Assembly (NCBI RefSeq): GCF_003369915.1
Contig: NC_046677.1
Coordinates: forward strand, 19,486,913-19,550,912
Length of the DNA stretch: 64,000 nucleotides
Origin: Drosophila miranda
Taxonomy: Eukaryota > Arthropoda > Insecta > Diptera > Drosophilidae
Direction: 5' to 3'
The translations under genes and the position numbers were made by a program. Positions within the stretch are counted from its first letter, which is position 1; each line of letters opens with the position of its first letter. Under the pieces are notes generated by a model. It had not been told where the DNA came from, ran no database searches, and worked only from the letters and a program-made list of their open reading frames with translations. Below, piece after piece: positions 34,774-43,768 of the stretch.

Positions 34774-37605
34774 CTAATTAATAGAAAGGTGTGTAAGGAT
34801 TAATAATTTAATAAGAGGAAGAGAATTTGTGGTGGATATAATATGGTAGAGGGAATTATAATCCGAGCATAAGACCCTAAACGGTTCATGCAAGGAATAA
34901 TTCGATCTACAAAGTGGAAGGAACAACGGTATAAAATTTCTAGTCAGTCTAATAGGAATCGTGAAGTTTATGCGGCTCAACAGATCAGGGCTGTCTATGT
35001 CACCCCTGATCAAGTTGTGCATAAATATCACACCAAGCATTTTTCTACGGTTAACTAAGGATGGGAGGTTTACTAATAGTAGTCTACTAGAGTAAGATGG
35101 GAGTCTTACACCCGCATCCCAGTTAAGGCCCCGCAGAGCAAAGAGTAAAAAGTTTTTCTGTACTGATTCTATACGGTCCTGGTGTACTTTGTACTGAGGG
35201 CACCATACACAGGAGCCGTATTCTAAGATCGGACGAACAAGCGAGGTATAGAGAGTCTTTGTTATATAGGGGTCGTCAAATTCCTTTGACCACCTCTTTA
35301 TAAACCCAAGCACGCTCATGGCCTTATTTACCATGGTAGAAATGTGTTCGGAAAACTTTAACTTGGGGTCTAACATAACACCCAGATCATCCACCAGGGT
35401 AATTCTCTCAAGAGAACCACCAAATAGGGTGTAAGGAGCCAACAAAGGGCTAGAACGATGAAATGTCATAACTTTGCATTTCGAGGCATTAAGGTGTAAC
35501 AAGTTTGCACAACACCATGACTGAAAGTTATTGAGATCGGATTGCAAGCGAGAATGAAATGAAATGTCCTTGTACTGGACACAGAGTTTAACATCATCCG
35601 CATACATAAGTACTCGAGAGTATGTTAATACTGAAGGTAAGTCATTAATAAAGAGTGTGAAGAGTAAGGGGCCTAGATGGCTGCCTTGTGGTACTCCCGA
35701 AGAAACCTTTACTGGGAAAGAGAGGGAGTTTTTGAAGAGGACTCTTTGAGACCTAGAACAAAGATAGCTAGAAATCCATCTCAGGAGGTTGGGCGGAAAC
35801 CCTAAAAGGTCAAGTTTATGCGCTAAAAGGGAATGGTTTACAGAGTCGAATGCTTTACTAAAGTCGGTGTAAATAACATCCGTCTGTAAGTTACCTTGAA
35901 AGCCTTTAATAATGAAAGAGGTAAACTCTAACAAGTTCGTGGTGGTTGATCGCCGCCTTATAAATCCATGCTGAGTTGGAGATATAAGTGACTTGCAGAG
36001 ATGTTGCAAGTGCGGAGTTAAAACCCTCTCAAACATTTTAGGAATAGCGGATAACTTTGCTATACCTCTATAATTTTTTGCATCAGACTTGCTACCTTTT
36101 TTATGGAGAGGAATTATAAACGATTCCTTCCAGATCGGGGGGAAGCAAGAAGAATCAATGGATAGGGTGAATAGTTTAAGCAAAGGTCCACACAGAGCCT
36201 CGGCGCAGTACCTGAGTACACAACCTGGAACCCCGTCTGGAACCGGTGAAAACACCGGCTTAACTAGTCGAAGATCATGAAGTAGGGAACATTCATTTAA
36301 CAAGGGACTGAAAATGCCGTTCGACCTCGGTAAACCGTATGGGTACGGATGACCAGAGTAGCTTTCCTCAGAATAGGTGGTTTGGAAGAATTGGGCAAAA
36401 AGATCGGCAATTGCCTGATCATTATTTGCCGACGTATTACAAAATGATAGCGAGGATGGGTGTGCGGACGTTCTACGCTTACTGTTTACGAAGCTGTAAA
36501 ACTGTTTAGGGTCCTGAGAAAAACGTATCCTGCATCGAGATAGGTAGTTCTTATAGCATTGAGCATTAAGAACTAAAAAGTTTGACCGAGCTAATACATA
36601 GCGAGAGTGAGAAGTAGGAGAACCCACTTCTTGAAATTTTTTATAAAGTCTTGATTTTAAGTTTTTCAGACTGGATAACTCTTTGGTAAACCAAGGGGGC
36701 TTTCCAGATCTAGTCGGACAAGAAAGCGGGACACAAGAATCGAAAAATGTGCCAAGAGCATTGTAAAAAATGTTTGTGCCTTTTATGATATCAGTGCACA
36801 AGTACAAAGCGGACCAATCAAAATCCCTAATGAGGTTATTAAGCTTCGCAAACTCGGCTTTACGAAAGCAGCGGACACGTTCGGGCAGCCTACTCGACCG
36901 ATCCAATACAGTTGGTCCTATATCTAGCGACACCTCGAAAGTAGGGTGGTAGGCGTCTTCAGGTATAGTGAGCGGAAGGGCTCGGGTTAACAACACTATG
37001 GTCGGATCCAATACAAAGCACAGATCAAGCAATCGACCCAAGGAATTTTTCACATGGTTGTCTTGAGACAGGGATAGGTCAAGCAAGCCGTCAACAAAGT
37101 CATGTCGTGACATGGGCACTAGGATACTAGACTCGTTTACCGAAGACCAAACAGTTCCTGGCAAGTTGAAGTCACCAAGGACTATCATACGATCTTTATC
37201 AGATAGCGAGGAAGAAACAGCGGTTAAAGCGGACAAGTGCTGCTCATAAATTGAAATATCCGAAGAAGGTGGGATATACGAGCAAGTAATGAATATAGCG
37301 AAAGCGGGAAGAATCAGTTTTACACACAGGAATTCCAGTTCCTGTTGAACTTGGACTGTGAAGTGTTCCGACGCGAAGTAAGAGTCCACTGCAATTAGAA
37401 CCCCCCCTGCCCGTCGAGACGAACGGTCCTTTCTAAAAGTTGTGTACCGACCTGCCAAAACCTCGGAACTAAGAATGTCCGGCTTTAACCAGGTTTCAGT
37501 AAACACAATAACGTGGGAAGCAAATGCAACACTATCCCGGAAAAGAATGCTGAGCTTACTACGCAAGCCTCTTACATTCTGATAGGTTACTAAAAGAGAA
37601 GTTAG
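34774..37605 (-). CDS. LINE ORF2: APE endonuclease plus reverse transcriptase, open
   Basis: An uninterrupted frame of about 943 codons from the frameshift point (37605) to the stop at 34774. Counting from the TTG at 37566, the endonuclease motifs are 'FTETWL' (residue 22), 'VLGDFNLPG' (129) and 'EDAYHPTF' (203). The reverse transcriptase has 'YTDFSKAFDSVNHSLL' (566), 'SGVPQGSHLGPLLF' (623) and 'YADDVKLC' (655), so the catalytic YADD is intact. There is no AUG before residue 127, inside the endonuclease domain, so an independent AUG start is unlikely; the frame stays open back into ORF1. ORF2 nicks target DNA and copies the element's RNA by target-primed reverse transcription. The open frame indicates a recent insertion. 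Confidence 0.88.
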   Translation of the reverse strand, partial: LTSLLVTYQNVRGLRSKLSILFRDSVAFASHVIVFTETWLKPDILSSEVLAGRYTTFRKDRSSRRAGGVLIAVDSYFASEHFTVQVQQELEFLCVKLILPAFAIFITCSYIPPSSDISIYEQHLSALTAVSSSLSDKDRMIVLGDFNLPGTVWSSVNESSILVPMSRHDFVDGLLDLSLSQDNHVKNSLGRLLDLCFVLDPTIVLLTRALPLTIPEDAYHPTFEVSLDIGPTVLDRSSRLPERVRCFRKAEFAKLNNLIRDFDWSALYLCTDIIKGTNIFYNALGTFFDSCVPLSCPTRSGKPPWFTKELSSLKNLKSRLYKKFQEVGSPTSHSRYVLARSNFLVLNAQCYKNYLSRCRIRFSQDPKQFYSFVNSKRRTSAHPSSLSFCNTSANNDQAIADLFAQFFQTTYSEESYSGHPYPYGLPRSNGIFSPLLNECSLLHDLRLVKPVFSPVPDGVPGCVLRYCAEALCGPLLKLFTLSIDSSCFPPIWKESFIIPLHKKGSKSDAKNYRGIAKLSAIPKMFERVLTPHLQHLCKSLISPTQHGFIRRRSTTTNLLEFTSFIIKGFQGNLQTDVIYTDFSKAFDSVNHSLLAHKLDLLGFPPNLLRWISSYLCSRSQRVLFKNSLSFPVKVSSGVPQGSHLGPLLFTLFINDLPSVLTYSRVLMYADDVKLCVQYKDISFHSRLQSDLNNFQSWCCANLLHLNASKCKVMTFHRSSPLLAPYTLFGGSLERITLVDDLGVMLDPKLKFSEHISTMVNKAMSVLGFIKRWSKEFDDPYITKTLYTSLVRPILEYGSCVWCPQYKVHQDRIESVQKNFLLFALRGLNWDAGVRLPSYSSRLLLVNLPSLVNRRKMLGVIFMHNLIRGDIDSPDLLSRINFTIPIRLTRNFIPLFLPLCRSNYSLHEPFRVLCSDYNSLYHIISTTNSLPLIKLLILTHLSIN

Positions 37606-38030
37606 TTTTTTGGAAAGGTGGAAGCAAGACGGGAAGTTGAGGAAGAGGAAGTTGAGGTTGAGGTTGAGGGTGGCACACTGGAAAGGTTTGGAAGGGATAT
37701 GGGGGGCCTATTCTTCTTCTTAGCCTTAAACTCCTTCACCACCAAATGCTCCGGCCAAAATTTGGCGGAGCAAATGGTGTCAAATTGAGTTGGGGAGATG
37801 CTTATCTTAAACGAGGCTATCTCCCTGGCATAAGAGAAGTTAAATTTCTCCACCTTTAAACCCACGGCTTTTATTTTGCTTTGAATAAAAGCAATTACAT
37901 CATTAGATGTGAGGTCAGGGGCCAGCCGTGAAACAAAAACTTGTCGTTTTGGTGGGACTCCCACCAGTGGTTTAGTCACCACAGGCCTAGTACCTGTGGT
38001 GGCAATATCCGGAGGTCCGGAACGTCTATT
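37602..38030 (-). CDS. LINE ORF1, carboxy-terminal part (5' truncated)
   Basis: The open frame runs in from the insertion edge near 38030 and stops at 37602. It shows an RRM-like module, 'RQVFVSRLAPDLTSNDVIAF' to 'FDTICSAKFWPEHL', and then a Ser/Thr/Pro-rich tail. Insect LINE ORF1 proteins of this type bind the element RNA. No start codon is present because the insertion is truncated at its 5' end; the GTG at 37982 is not a real start. The last codons are CCA AAA AAC before TAA. Confidence 0.75.
   Translation of the reverse strand, partial: NRRSGPPDIATTGTRPVVTKPLVGVPPKRQVFVSRLAPDLTSNDVIAFIQSKIKAVGLKVEKFNFSYAREIASFKISISPTQFDTICSAKFWPEHLVVKEFKAKKKNRPPISLPNLSSVPPSTSTSTSSSSTSRLASTFPKN
37605..37611 (-). 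promoter_or_regulatory. Candidate -1 ribosomal frameshift site A-AAA-AAC
   Basis: In the ORF1 frame the minus strand reads CC-A AAA AAC-TAA, a canonical X-XXY-YYZ slippery heptamer directly before the ORF1 stop. Slipping back one base leads into CTA ACT TCT, which is exactly the ORF2 frame with no intervening stop. About six bases downstream, CTCTT can pair with AAGAG across a 20-base loop, a weak potential stem. Function is inferred. Confidence 0.55.
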
Positions 38031-38036
38031 TACTGG

Positions 38037-39176
38037 TATTCAAAAGCTCTCTTTATTAGGGTTCCCAACGAATCTTCTAGATTGGATTTTGTCCTATCTC
38101 TCTAACCGTACTCAACGTGTTTTGTTTTCTAACGTGTTGTCAAATACTGTTAATGTTACTTCAGGTGTGCCAGGGGAAGTCATCTGGGCCCGCTTCTGTT
38201 TATTTTATTTGTGAATGACCTTCCTCAAGTTATAACATACTCTGCTACACTAATGTATGCTGTCTTTCTTACTCTGATTGGTATTTGCACACACGCCTTC
38301 AACTTGATCTAAGTGAACTACTATTGTGGTGTTCAACTAATCTTCTTTTTCTGAACCTTTCCAAATGCAAACTTATGACATTTTACCGTCGCGCTCCTCA
38401 TTTTGTCTCATATGTTCTAGGTAATCATGTCCTTGAGCGAATTTCGAGTTCAAATGACCTCGGAGTCCTTTTTGATCGTAAGATGTGTTTCAACACCCAT
38501 ATAGCTGCAACTGTAAATAAAGCTAAGGGTGTTTTAGCGTTCATCAAGCGTTGGTCCAAGGAGTTTGACGACCCGTACGTTACGAAACAACTGTACATCT
38601 CGTTAGTACGTCCTATATTGGAGTATTGTTCTTGTGTCTGGAGCCCGCAGTATAAAGAGCAGCAGGCTGTTATTGAATCTGTGCAAAAGCAATTTTTAAT
38701 TTTTGCCCTTCGGAACTTTAACTGGGACTCGGGTAGAATCTTGCCACCCTACCGGTCTAGGCTAAATCTTATTGACCTGCCATCGTTGCACCATCGCAGA
38801 ATATGCAATGGTGTAATGTTCGTGCACAAGCTCCTTCTTGGGACTGTTGACTCACAAACTCTCTTGGGTCAGATTGACTTGGCCGTTCCATCTAGACCTA
38901 CCCGTACTTTTAGGCCTATCCGTCTACCCATATGTAGGTCTAATTATGCTGATCATGAACCTTTTAGGGTTTTATGCCATAATTATAACTCCCTCTGTCA
39001 AACCCTATACCCTGAACTGTCTCTTAAACTAATTGCATGCAATATTTATAATCATTTAAATTTAGCTAACTTTTAACTTATCTTTTTCCGCCTTAAGTAA
39101 CTAAGCACCATTATTAACAGATAATTTGTTAATTTAATAAATAAATAATAAAAAATAATAAATAATAATTGAAAAA
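38037..39176 (+). mobile_element. Older LINE copy, 3' segment
   Basis: Continuation of the plus-strand LINE: 'IQKLSLLGFPTNLLDWIL' and 'VNVTSGVP', then a frameshift in the GVPQG motif near 38170 and a lesion that removes the aspartates of the YADD box near 38265. The thumb and carboxy-terminal domain are open (38285-39076), with 'KGVLAFIKRWSKEFDDPY'. The 3' end carries an AATAA-rich microsatellite tail (about 39130-39170), the usual end of such LINEs. It cannot encode an active reverse transcriptase. Confidence 0.85.
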
Positions 39177-39559
39177 TAACCATGTCACCGAAAAAAATTG
39201 GCGGTCCATCGAAGTAATTTTTTTTCGCGATTTTAGGAGCTTAATTCGGCTCAACAATGATTGTATATATTATGAGTAAAAACGAGCGGATGGCACTGTT
39301 GTTTCCAAAAGCGTTTTTGTGGATACATGAGTTCTGGTCTGGGGTGTGAACTTTATTGGCGTTGGCTAACTGCCGAAATATTTTTAAAAGAAGGTACGCA
39401 CGTCTCGGCTTCGGTAGCATATAATTCCAATGTTTTTTATTAACAGTGTACAAGCGCATAATATGTCTAGTTAACATGATAAGAGGTGGTGGTTTACATG
39501 ATGAGAGAACAAAAGTATAAAAGAGTAGATAGATGATGACCGTATGACATTAGTAAGGG

Positions 39560-40860
39560 CAAGTTGACCGATCATCCCGGCTCTCTTGAAAGGATCTGCT
39601 TTCAAAGCGGTAAAATGTAGTAGGACCAATCGCCAATTTATGGACTGGCCGCCTCCAATAACCATTGGAGGTTTAACCATCCCTTCCAGGTACGACGGAT
39701 TCAATACGTGCTATATGACGACAATGCCGCGTGTTGCGGGATTACTGTTGTTATCGTGGATGATGACCATGGTGCCCACGGCGACATTTTCTAATGACGC
39801 TATGCACTTGATTCGTGCGCGGAGCTCGTTGGTATACTCCGCTGATCGGCGTAGCCAAAATTGTTGTTTGATGGCCGTAACAACATCGAAAAGTTCCAGA
39901 TTGGTGAGATTGAGTGTATGGTTTGTCTGCTCCAACAAGTTAATGGCACCTAGATCACTTGGATTAGTGGGCTAAATTCGCCCTGACTTGCTTCGAATTT
40001 CAAGTTCCTCGAACGTGAGCCTTGTATTGATGAAGGACCTGTGGAAGAGACCCTTTGAGGTCTTTACAGACGCTTCCCAGAGCCCGCCAAAGTGTGAAGC
40101 CCTGCGTGGCTGCAGCAAAGTTTGTGGCATTTTCACAGTAGATGTCCGTGGGTAATACGCGTCGAGCAACCATCTGCTTGAGTGCAGCCAAGAACGCCTT
40201 GGATAGTTCTGATACCACCTCAGTGGGAGCTGATGTTAGTCAGCTTCGGGAGTAGATAGTCGAAGCTTGTGACGGCGCTGTAAGTGCTTTTCCGCTTCTC
40301 AGTGTTGAACACCTCTGTATCTAAGTCGATGAACTGAGGTAATTTAGGCCAATCTGCGACTGGCTGCTTCAGGAAAGGTTGACCAGTGAACCACATTGTC
40401 TCAAGTTTGTGCGTTGTGGCTCCTCGTAAGACGATGTCGGCAGGATTCTAATCGGTAGCACAAATCTCTAAACGCCTGTTAACGTTAAGTCCCGAATTTC
40501 GGAAAATCGATTCCCAACGAACGCAGATAAAGTCACCGAGTGTTAGGAGGCTGAAAGCAATGAGGCCACCAGTACTTTCCGTCCTAAGGTAGATGCAGCA
40601 GCTCTACGATCGAATAGCGGCGTCACAAAATACCTGCGGTTGGATAGCTTGGCAGTTGACTTGGAGCAAAGACTATACAATACCAAGATGTCGCATGAGG
40701 AACAAATGCTTTTTCAATTTTCGTTTGATGCTTCACGGTACGGGCGCGCGGGGCTAGTACTTCAATTCTCTTTTACGCTACCTTCGCCTCCGAAGTGCTA
40801 CTCGGCTTCGTCAATGCCTCGGTCAGCACGAGCTCGAGCCAACCCAGAAATATGCTTGTA
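39560..40860 (-). mobile_element. BEL/Pao retrotransposon relic (RNase H to integrase)
   Basis: In minus-strand order: 'NPADIVLRGATTHKL' (about 40450-40400), the end of the RNase H domain; then 'YCENATNF' (about 40140), the integrase core around a catalytic Asp; 'ASHFGGLWEASVKTSKG' (about 40070), with the catalytic Glu; and 'GTMVIIHDNNSNPATRG' (about 39750), the carboxy-terminal pol domain. The frames are broken between blocks. It differs from the young element at 48.7-55.2 kb and belongs to another BEL/Pao lineage. No LTR was identified. Confidence 0.75.
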
Positions 40861-41065
40861 GTTGTGCAGCCCCAATTTTTAATTCAGTTAAGAGAGTAAC
40901 GCTTGTTGCACATATATATTTTGTTTTATAATAGCAAGCAAATATCCAATTTAAAAAATTAAAGGCGTTGAATTTAATAATTCCGACCAATAGCTATTGT
41001 GAATCGGTGTTTCATATCTGTCGAAAAATTCCACCGTTCCCCCGGGATGTGCTCAGTGTGCAGAG

Positions 41066-41136
41066 CATATAAAAGGGCACTATCGAGCTTTCGTAAGAAA
41101 CATCGATAGTCGAATCCGTGATGACTCCATCGATAG
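41066..41136 (+). promoter_or_regulatory. Ribophorin I promoter region with paired DRE-like sites
   Basis: Two ATCGATAG words (41102-41109 and 41129-41136) match seven of eight bases of the DRE TATCGATA, 50-85 bases before the ATG. A 'catataaaag' at about 41068 could serve as a TATA element. The DRE pair suggests DREF control of a housekeeping gene; which element sets the start site is not decided by sequence. Confidence 0.5.
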
Positions 41137-41184
41137 TGTCTTTATGTTTTTGCACCATTTGATTTACGTGTCATTGAGATAACC

Positions 41185-42612
41185 ATGTTTAAAATATTGT
41201 ATATATATCTTTTTATTTTACAATGTTTTCTGTGTGCTTCAAAAACGAATGCAGAAATAATAAACACGAATGTAGAAAGATTGTTGGACTTATCGTCACA
41301 ACTTGTGAAGACTACAATCAAAATTACGGCTGAGGAAACAACCGGCAAACACATAACCGAATACGTGTTTCTCGTGGCTGATCCCAATCTTGCATTTATT
41401 TCATTAAAAGACGACACGGAGAAAAATATCGTGCTACGAAAAAATAAGGAAGATTTAAATGGGGATCAAACTTTCACGTTTACTTTTAAAAAAGAATCCC
41501 CAACGCAAACTTTTGTAATCGAGACAGTCTCCTCTAAAATCATACGTCCTCATCCTGTGGAAATTGAACAAAATGATAAGCAATTGGTTAAATATAATGG
41601 AAGTTTATATTTTTATTCAAAATACAAGACTCGCACGCAGAAAACCAATGTAAAACTCAGTTCTTCGAATATACTATTCCACACCCAACAAAAGCCGTTT
41701 TCAGTAGGAGCAAACAGAATTATTTTAGGGCCTTACGAAGACATTGAAGGTAAATTAACATATATTTGTATTGTAATATACATATACCTAATTATATTTA
41801 TTTTTTCACTATTTTTATTAGCCTTATCTCAGCAAGAGTTGGTTGTTCATTATGAAAATCAAACGCCATTTTTAACAGTCAACACATTGGAAAGAACTAT
41901 TGAATTGTCTCATTGGGGTAATATCGCAGTCAAGGAAGAAATTCAATTGACTCACGCTGGAGCTAAATTAAAAGGATCATTTTCCCGATACGATTTTCAA
42001 AAGGAGGGACGCTCCGATCACTCTGCTGTAAAATCATATAAAACGTATTTACCAGCCTCTGCATCTGGAGTCTATTACCGAGATACAAATGGCAATATTT
42101 CGACATCAAATATGAACTTAGTTCGCGATTTTATAGAACTTGAGCTAAGGCCACGGTTTCCTCTTTTTGGTGGATGGAAAACAAAATATACTCTTGGATA
42201 TAATGTTCCCTCATACGAATATATGTACAACGATGGCAACAAATACCAGTTAAAGATGCACTTAATAGACCATATTTATGATAATATGGTAATCGATGAA
42301 GCTGTTATAAAGATTATTCTTCCAGAGGGATCCACACAAATCAAATTCTCGACACCATACCAAATAAGTCGCCGACCAAATGAGCTAGTGCACACCTATT
42401 TAGATACGATTGGACGCCCAGTTGTTACATTCTCCAAGTCTAATTTGGTGGAAAGTCACATTGCTGATTTTACTCTTAATTATAGCTTCGAAAAGGTGTC
42501 TTTGCTTCAAGAACCCTTACTGGTTAGTGCTTTTATTTATGTCATATTTTTATTTACAATTGTTTTCTTACGGCTGGACTTTTCAATTACTTCACATTCA
42601 CATAAAGAATAA
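41185..42612 (+). CDS. CG33303: Ribophorin I, oligosaccharyltransferase subunit
   Basis: Two exons (41185-41749, 41822-42612) give 451 codons. A signal peptide (residues 1-23, ending about 'CASKTNA') leads into the ribophorin I lumenal domain, with 'VERLLDLSSQLVKTTIKI', 'ELSHWGNIAVKEEIQLTHAG' and 'LPLFGGWKT'-like 'RFPLFGGWKTKYTLGYN'. One membrane helix, 'SAFIYVIFLFTIVFLRLDF', lies 12 residues from the end, and the tail is 'SHSHKE'. Ribophorin I feeds substrates to the ER N-glycosylation complex. Human RPN1 is about 607 residues with a long cytosolic tail, so this protein stops soon after the membrane helix. The 72-base intron is a multiple of three and has no stop, so its retention would insert 24 hydrophobic residues; homologue alignment favours removal. 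Confidence 0.92.
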   Translation: MFKILYIYLFILQCFLCASKTNAEIINTNVERLLDLSSQLVKTTIKITAEETTGKHITEYVFLVADPNLAFISLKDDTEKNIVLRKNKEDLNGDQTFTFTFKKESPTQTFVIETVSSKIIRPHPVEIEQNDKQLVKYNGSLYFYSKYKTRTQKTNVKLSSSNILFHTQQKPFSVGANRIILGPYEDIEGKLTYICIVIYIYLIIFIFSLFLLALSQQELVVHYENQTPFLTVNTLERTIELSHWGNIAVKEEIQLTHAGAKLKGSFSRYDFQKEGRSDHSAVKSYKTYLPASASGVYYRDTNGNISTSNMNLVRDFIELELRPRFPLFGGWKTKYTLGYNVPSYEYMYNDGNKYQLKMHLIDHIYDNMVIDEAVIKIILPEGSTQIKFSTPYQISRRPNELVHTYLDTIGRPVVTFSKSNLVESHIADFTLNYSFEKVSLLQEPLLVSAFIYVIFLFTIVFLRLDFSITSHSHKE

Positions 42613-42645
42613 TTAAATCGTATTATATGCATTAAACATTTTGAA

Positions 42646-42655
42646 AATAAATAAA
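42646..42655 (+). terminator. Poly(A) signals of ribophorin I
   Basis: Two overlapping AATAAA hexamers lie about 35-40 bases after the stop codon. Confidence 0.55.
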
Positions 42656-42781
42656 TTTGATAAAACAATTTTATTTTTACATGTTGCTATTTCGTCGCAC
42701 AGTGTCTCGTTTCCCGAAAGATAGTACAATTCTGATTTTGATTTGTTATTCGAAACCGAAAATTGTATACCAAAGAAATTT

Positions 42782-43215
42782 TTATACCCGGTATTTGAAG
42801 AGTTTAGGGATATAATAGTTTATAATATAATCGTGGCCGTAGCTGCGGCTCACAACGTTCCCGCTCGTTATACACTCAAAAAGGGTATAGGGGTATAACG
42901 CTCAGAAGGAAGCGTTTCACAGACCATGACGTATATATATTCTTAATCAGCAGCAATAGCCGAGTTGATAGAGCCCTGTCTGTCCGTCTTGTTTCACTTT
43001 CGAAGTATGCAGACTTCTCTGATATCACACAGAATCCAGTTTGTTCAAATATTTTGCCACGCTCTCTTCCGCACCCATAAAGGAGAAAAATCTGTGGCAT
43101 CCACAATTTTGAAAATACGAGAAAACCATAGAGAAAGTCCAAATCTTCTAGAATGCAGAATCTTAATCAGATCGGATCATTATAACAGCCATTATTCAGT
43201 GGCTACGTAGCGTGG
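42782..43215 (+). mobile_element. DINE-1/INE-1 copy, fairly complete
   Basis: It starts 'tatacccggtatttgaagag', then shows 'cagaaggaagcgtttcacag', 'aatagccgagttgatagagc', a short gtctgtccgtc core, 'aaaatctgtggcatccaca', and ends about 'agtggctacgtagcgtggcc'. A duplicated 'aaaagggtataggggtata' near 42878 suggests an internal rearrangement. It lies between two convergent genes. Confidence 0.85.
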
Positions 43216-43768
43216 CCACGCTGCTTACTAATTTTTTGTCTCTCTTTGCTAATTGACAGTTTAAATTGGCACAACTTTCTTAATTGTGTACCAACAATAA
43301 TATTCTACTAGGAAGAACACACATTTCACGACAATGGCCAGGAAAAGTCCCAGGGTCGTTAGAAATGCTTACCAATATTGAATAATTTTGAATAAAACCT
43401 ATGATATGTGAGTGTACTTATTCGATCAGGTAGAGCAGATCAGTTATCAATTCTGTGAGATATATACAAAAAAGGGTCGGCCAAACTTGTTTTCCTGAAG
43501 ACATATTAGCCAAAAGCCTTTATGTTGATATGGGAAAACAATAACAACCACCGAAATGGTTAACCAAGTAAACGCCAGGATGCCATTTATACCATACGAA
43601 TATTTTAGTTTTGCTCTGAAATTGTTCTTGCAGCATTAATTATGTTTTATAAATAAAATAAATGTCTTAAAAGTTTGCAAAATTATAATTTTATTCGTAC
43701 TGAATCAATATGCATATAAAATTGTTTAGGAGTACTTTTATCCATTTATGATTTTCTTACACTTTTTC

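Larger units (their letters stand above)
34479..38036 (-). mobile_element. Nested LINE, 5'-truncated, inserted antisense into the older LINE
   Basis: The host LINE reads '...HALL' at its left edge and 'IQKLSLLGF' at its right edge, as one uninterrupted product would. This segment, carrying ORF1 (partial) and a long open ORF2 on the minus strand, is therefore an insertion. The exact ends are good to a few bases, and no target-site duplication is evident. The 3' untranslated part (34479-34773) includes an unusually GC-rich block (about 34500-34690) and lacks an obvious poly(A) or short-repeat tail at the junction. Clade: APE-type LINE of the CR1/jockey assemblage; finer placement needs a tree. 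Confidence 0.8.

Noticed and set aside
35564-36952. Plus-strand open frames opposite the LINE ORF2
   Set aside because: Shadows of a well-supported reverse transcriptase frame; no motif of their own.
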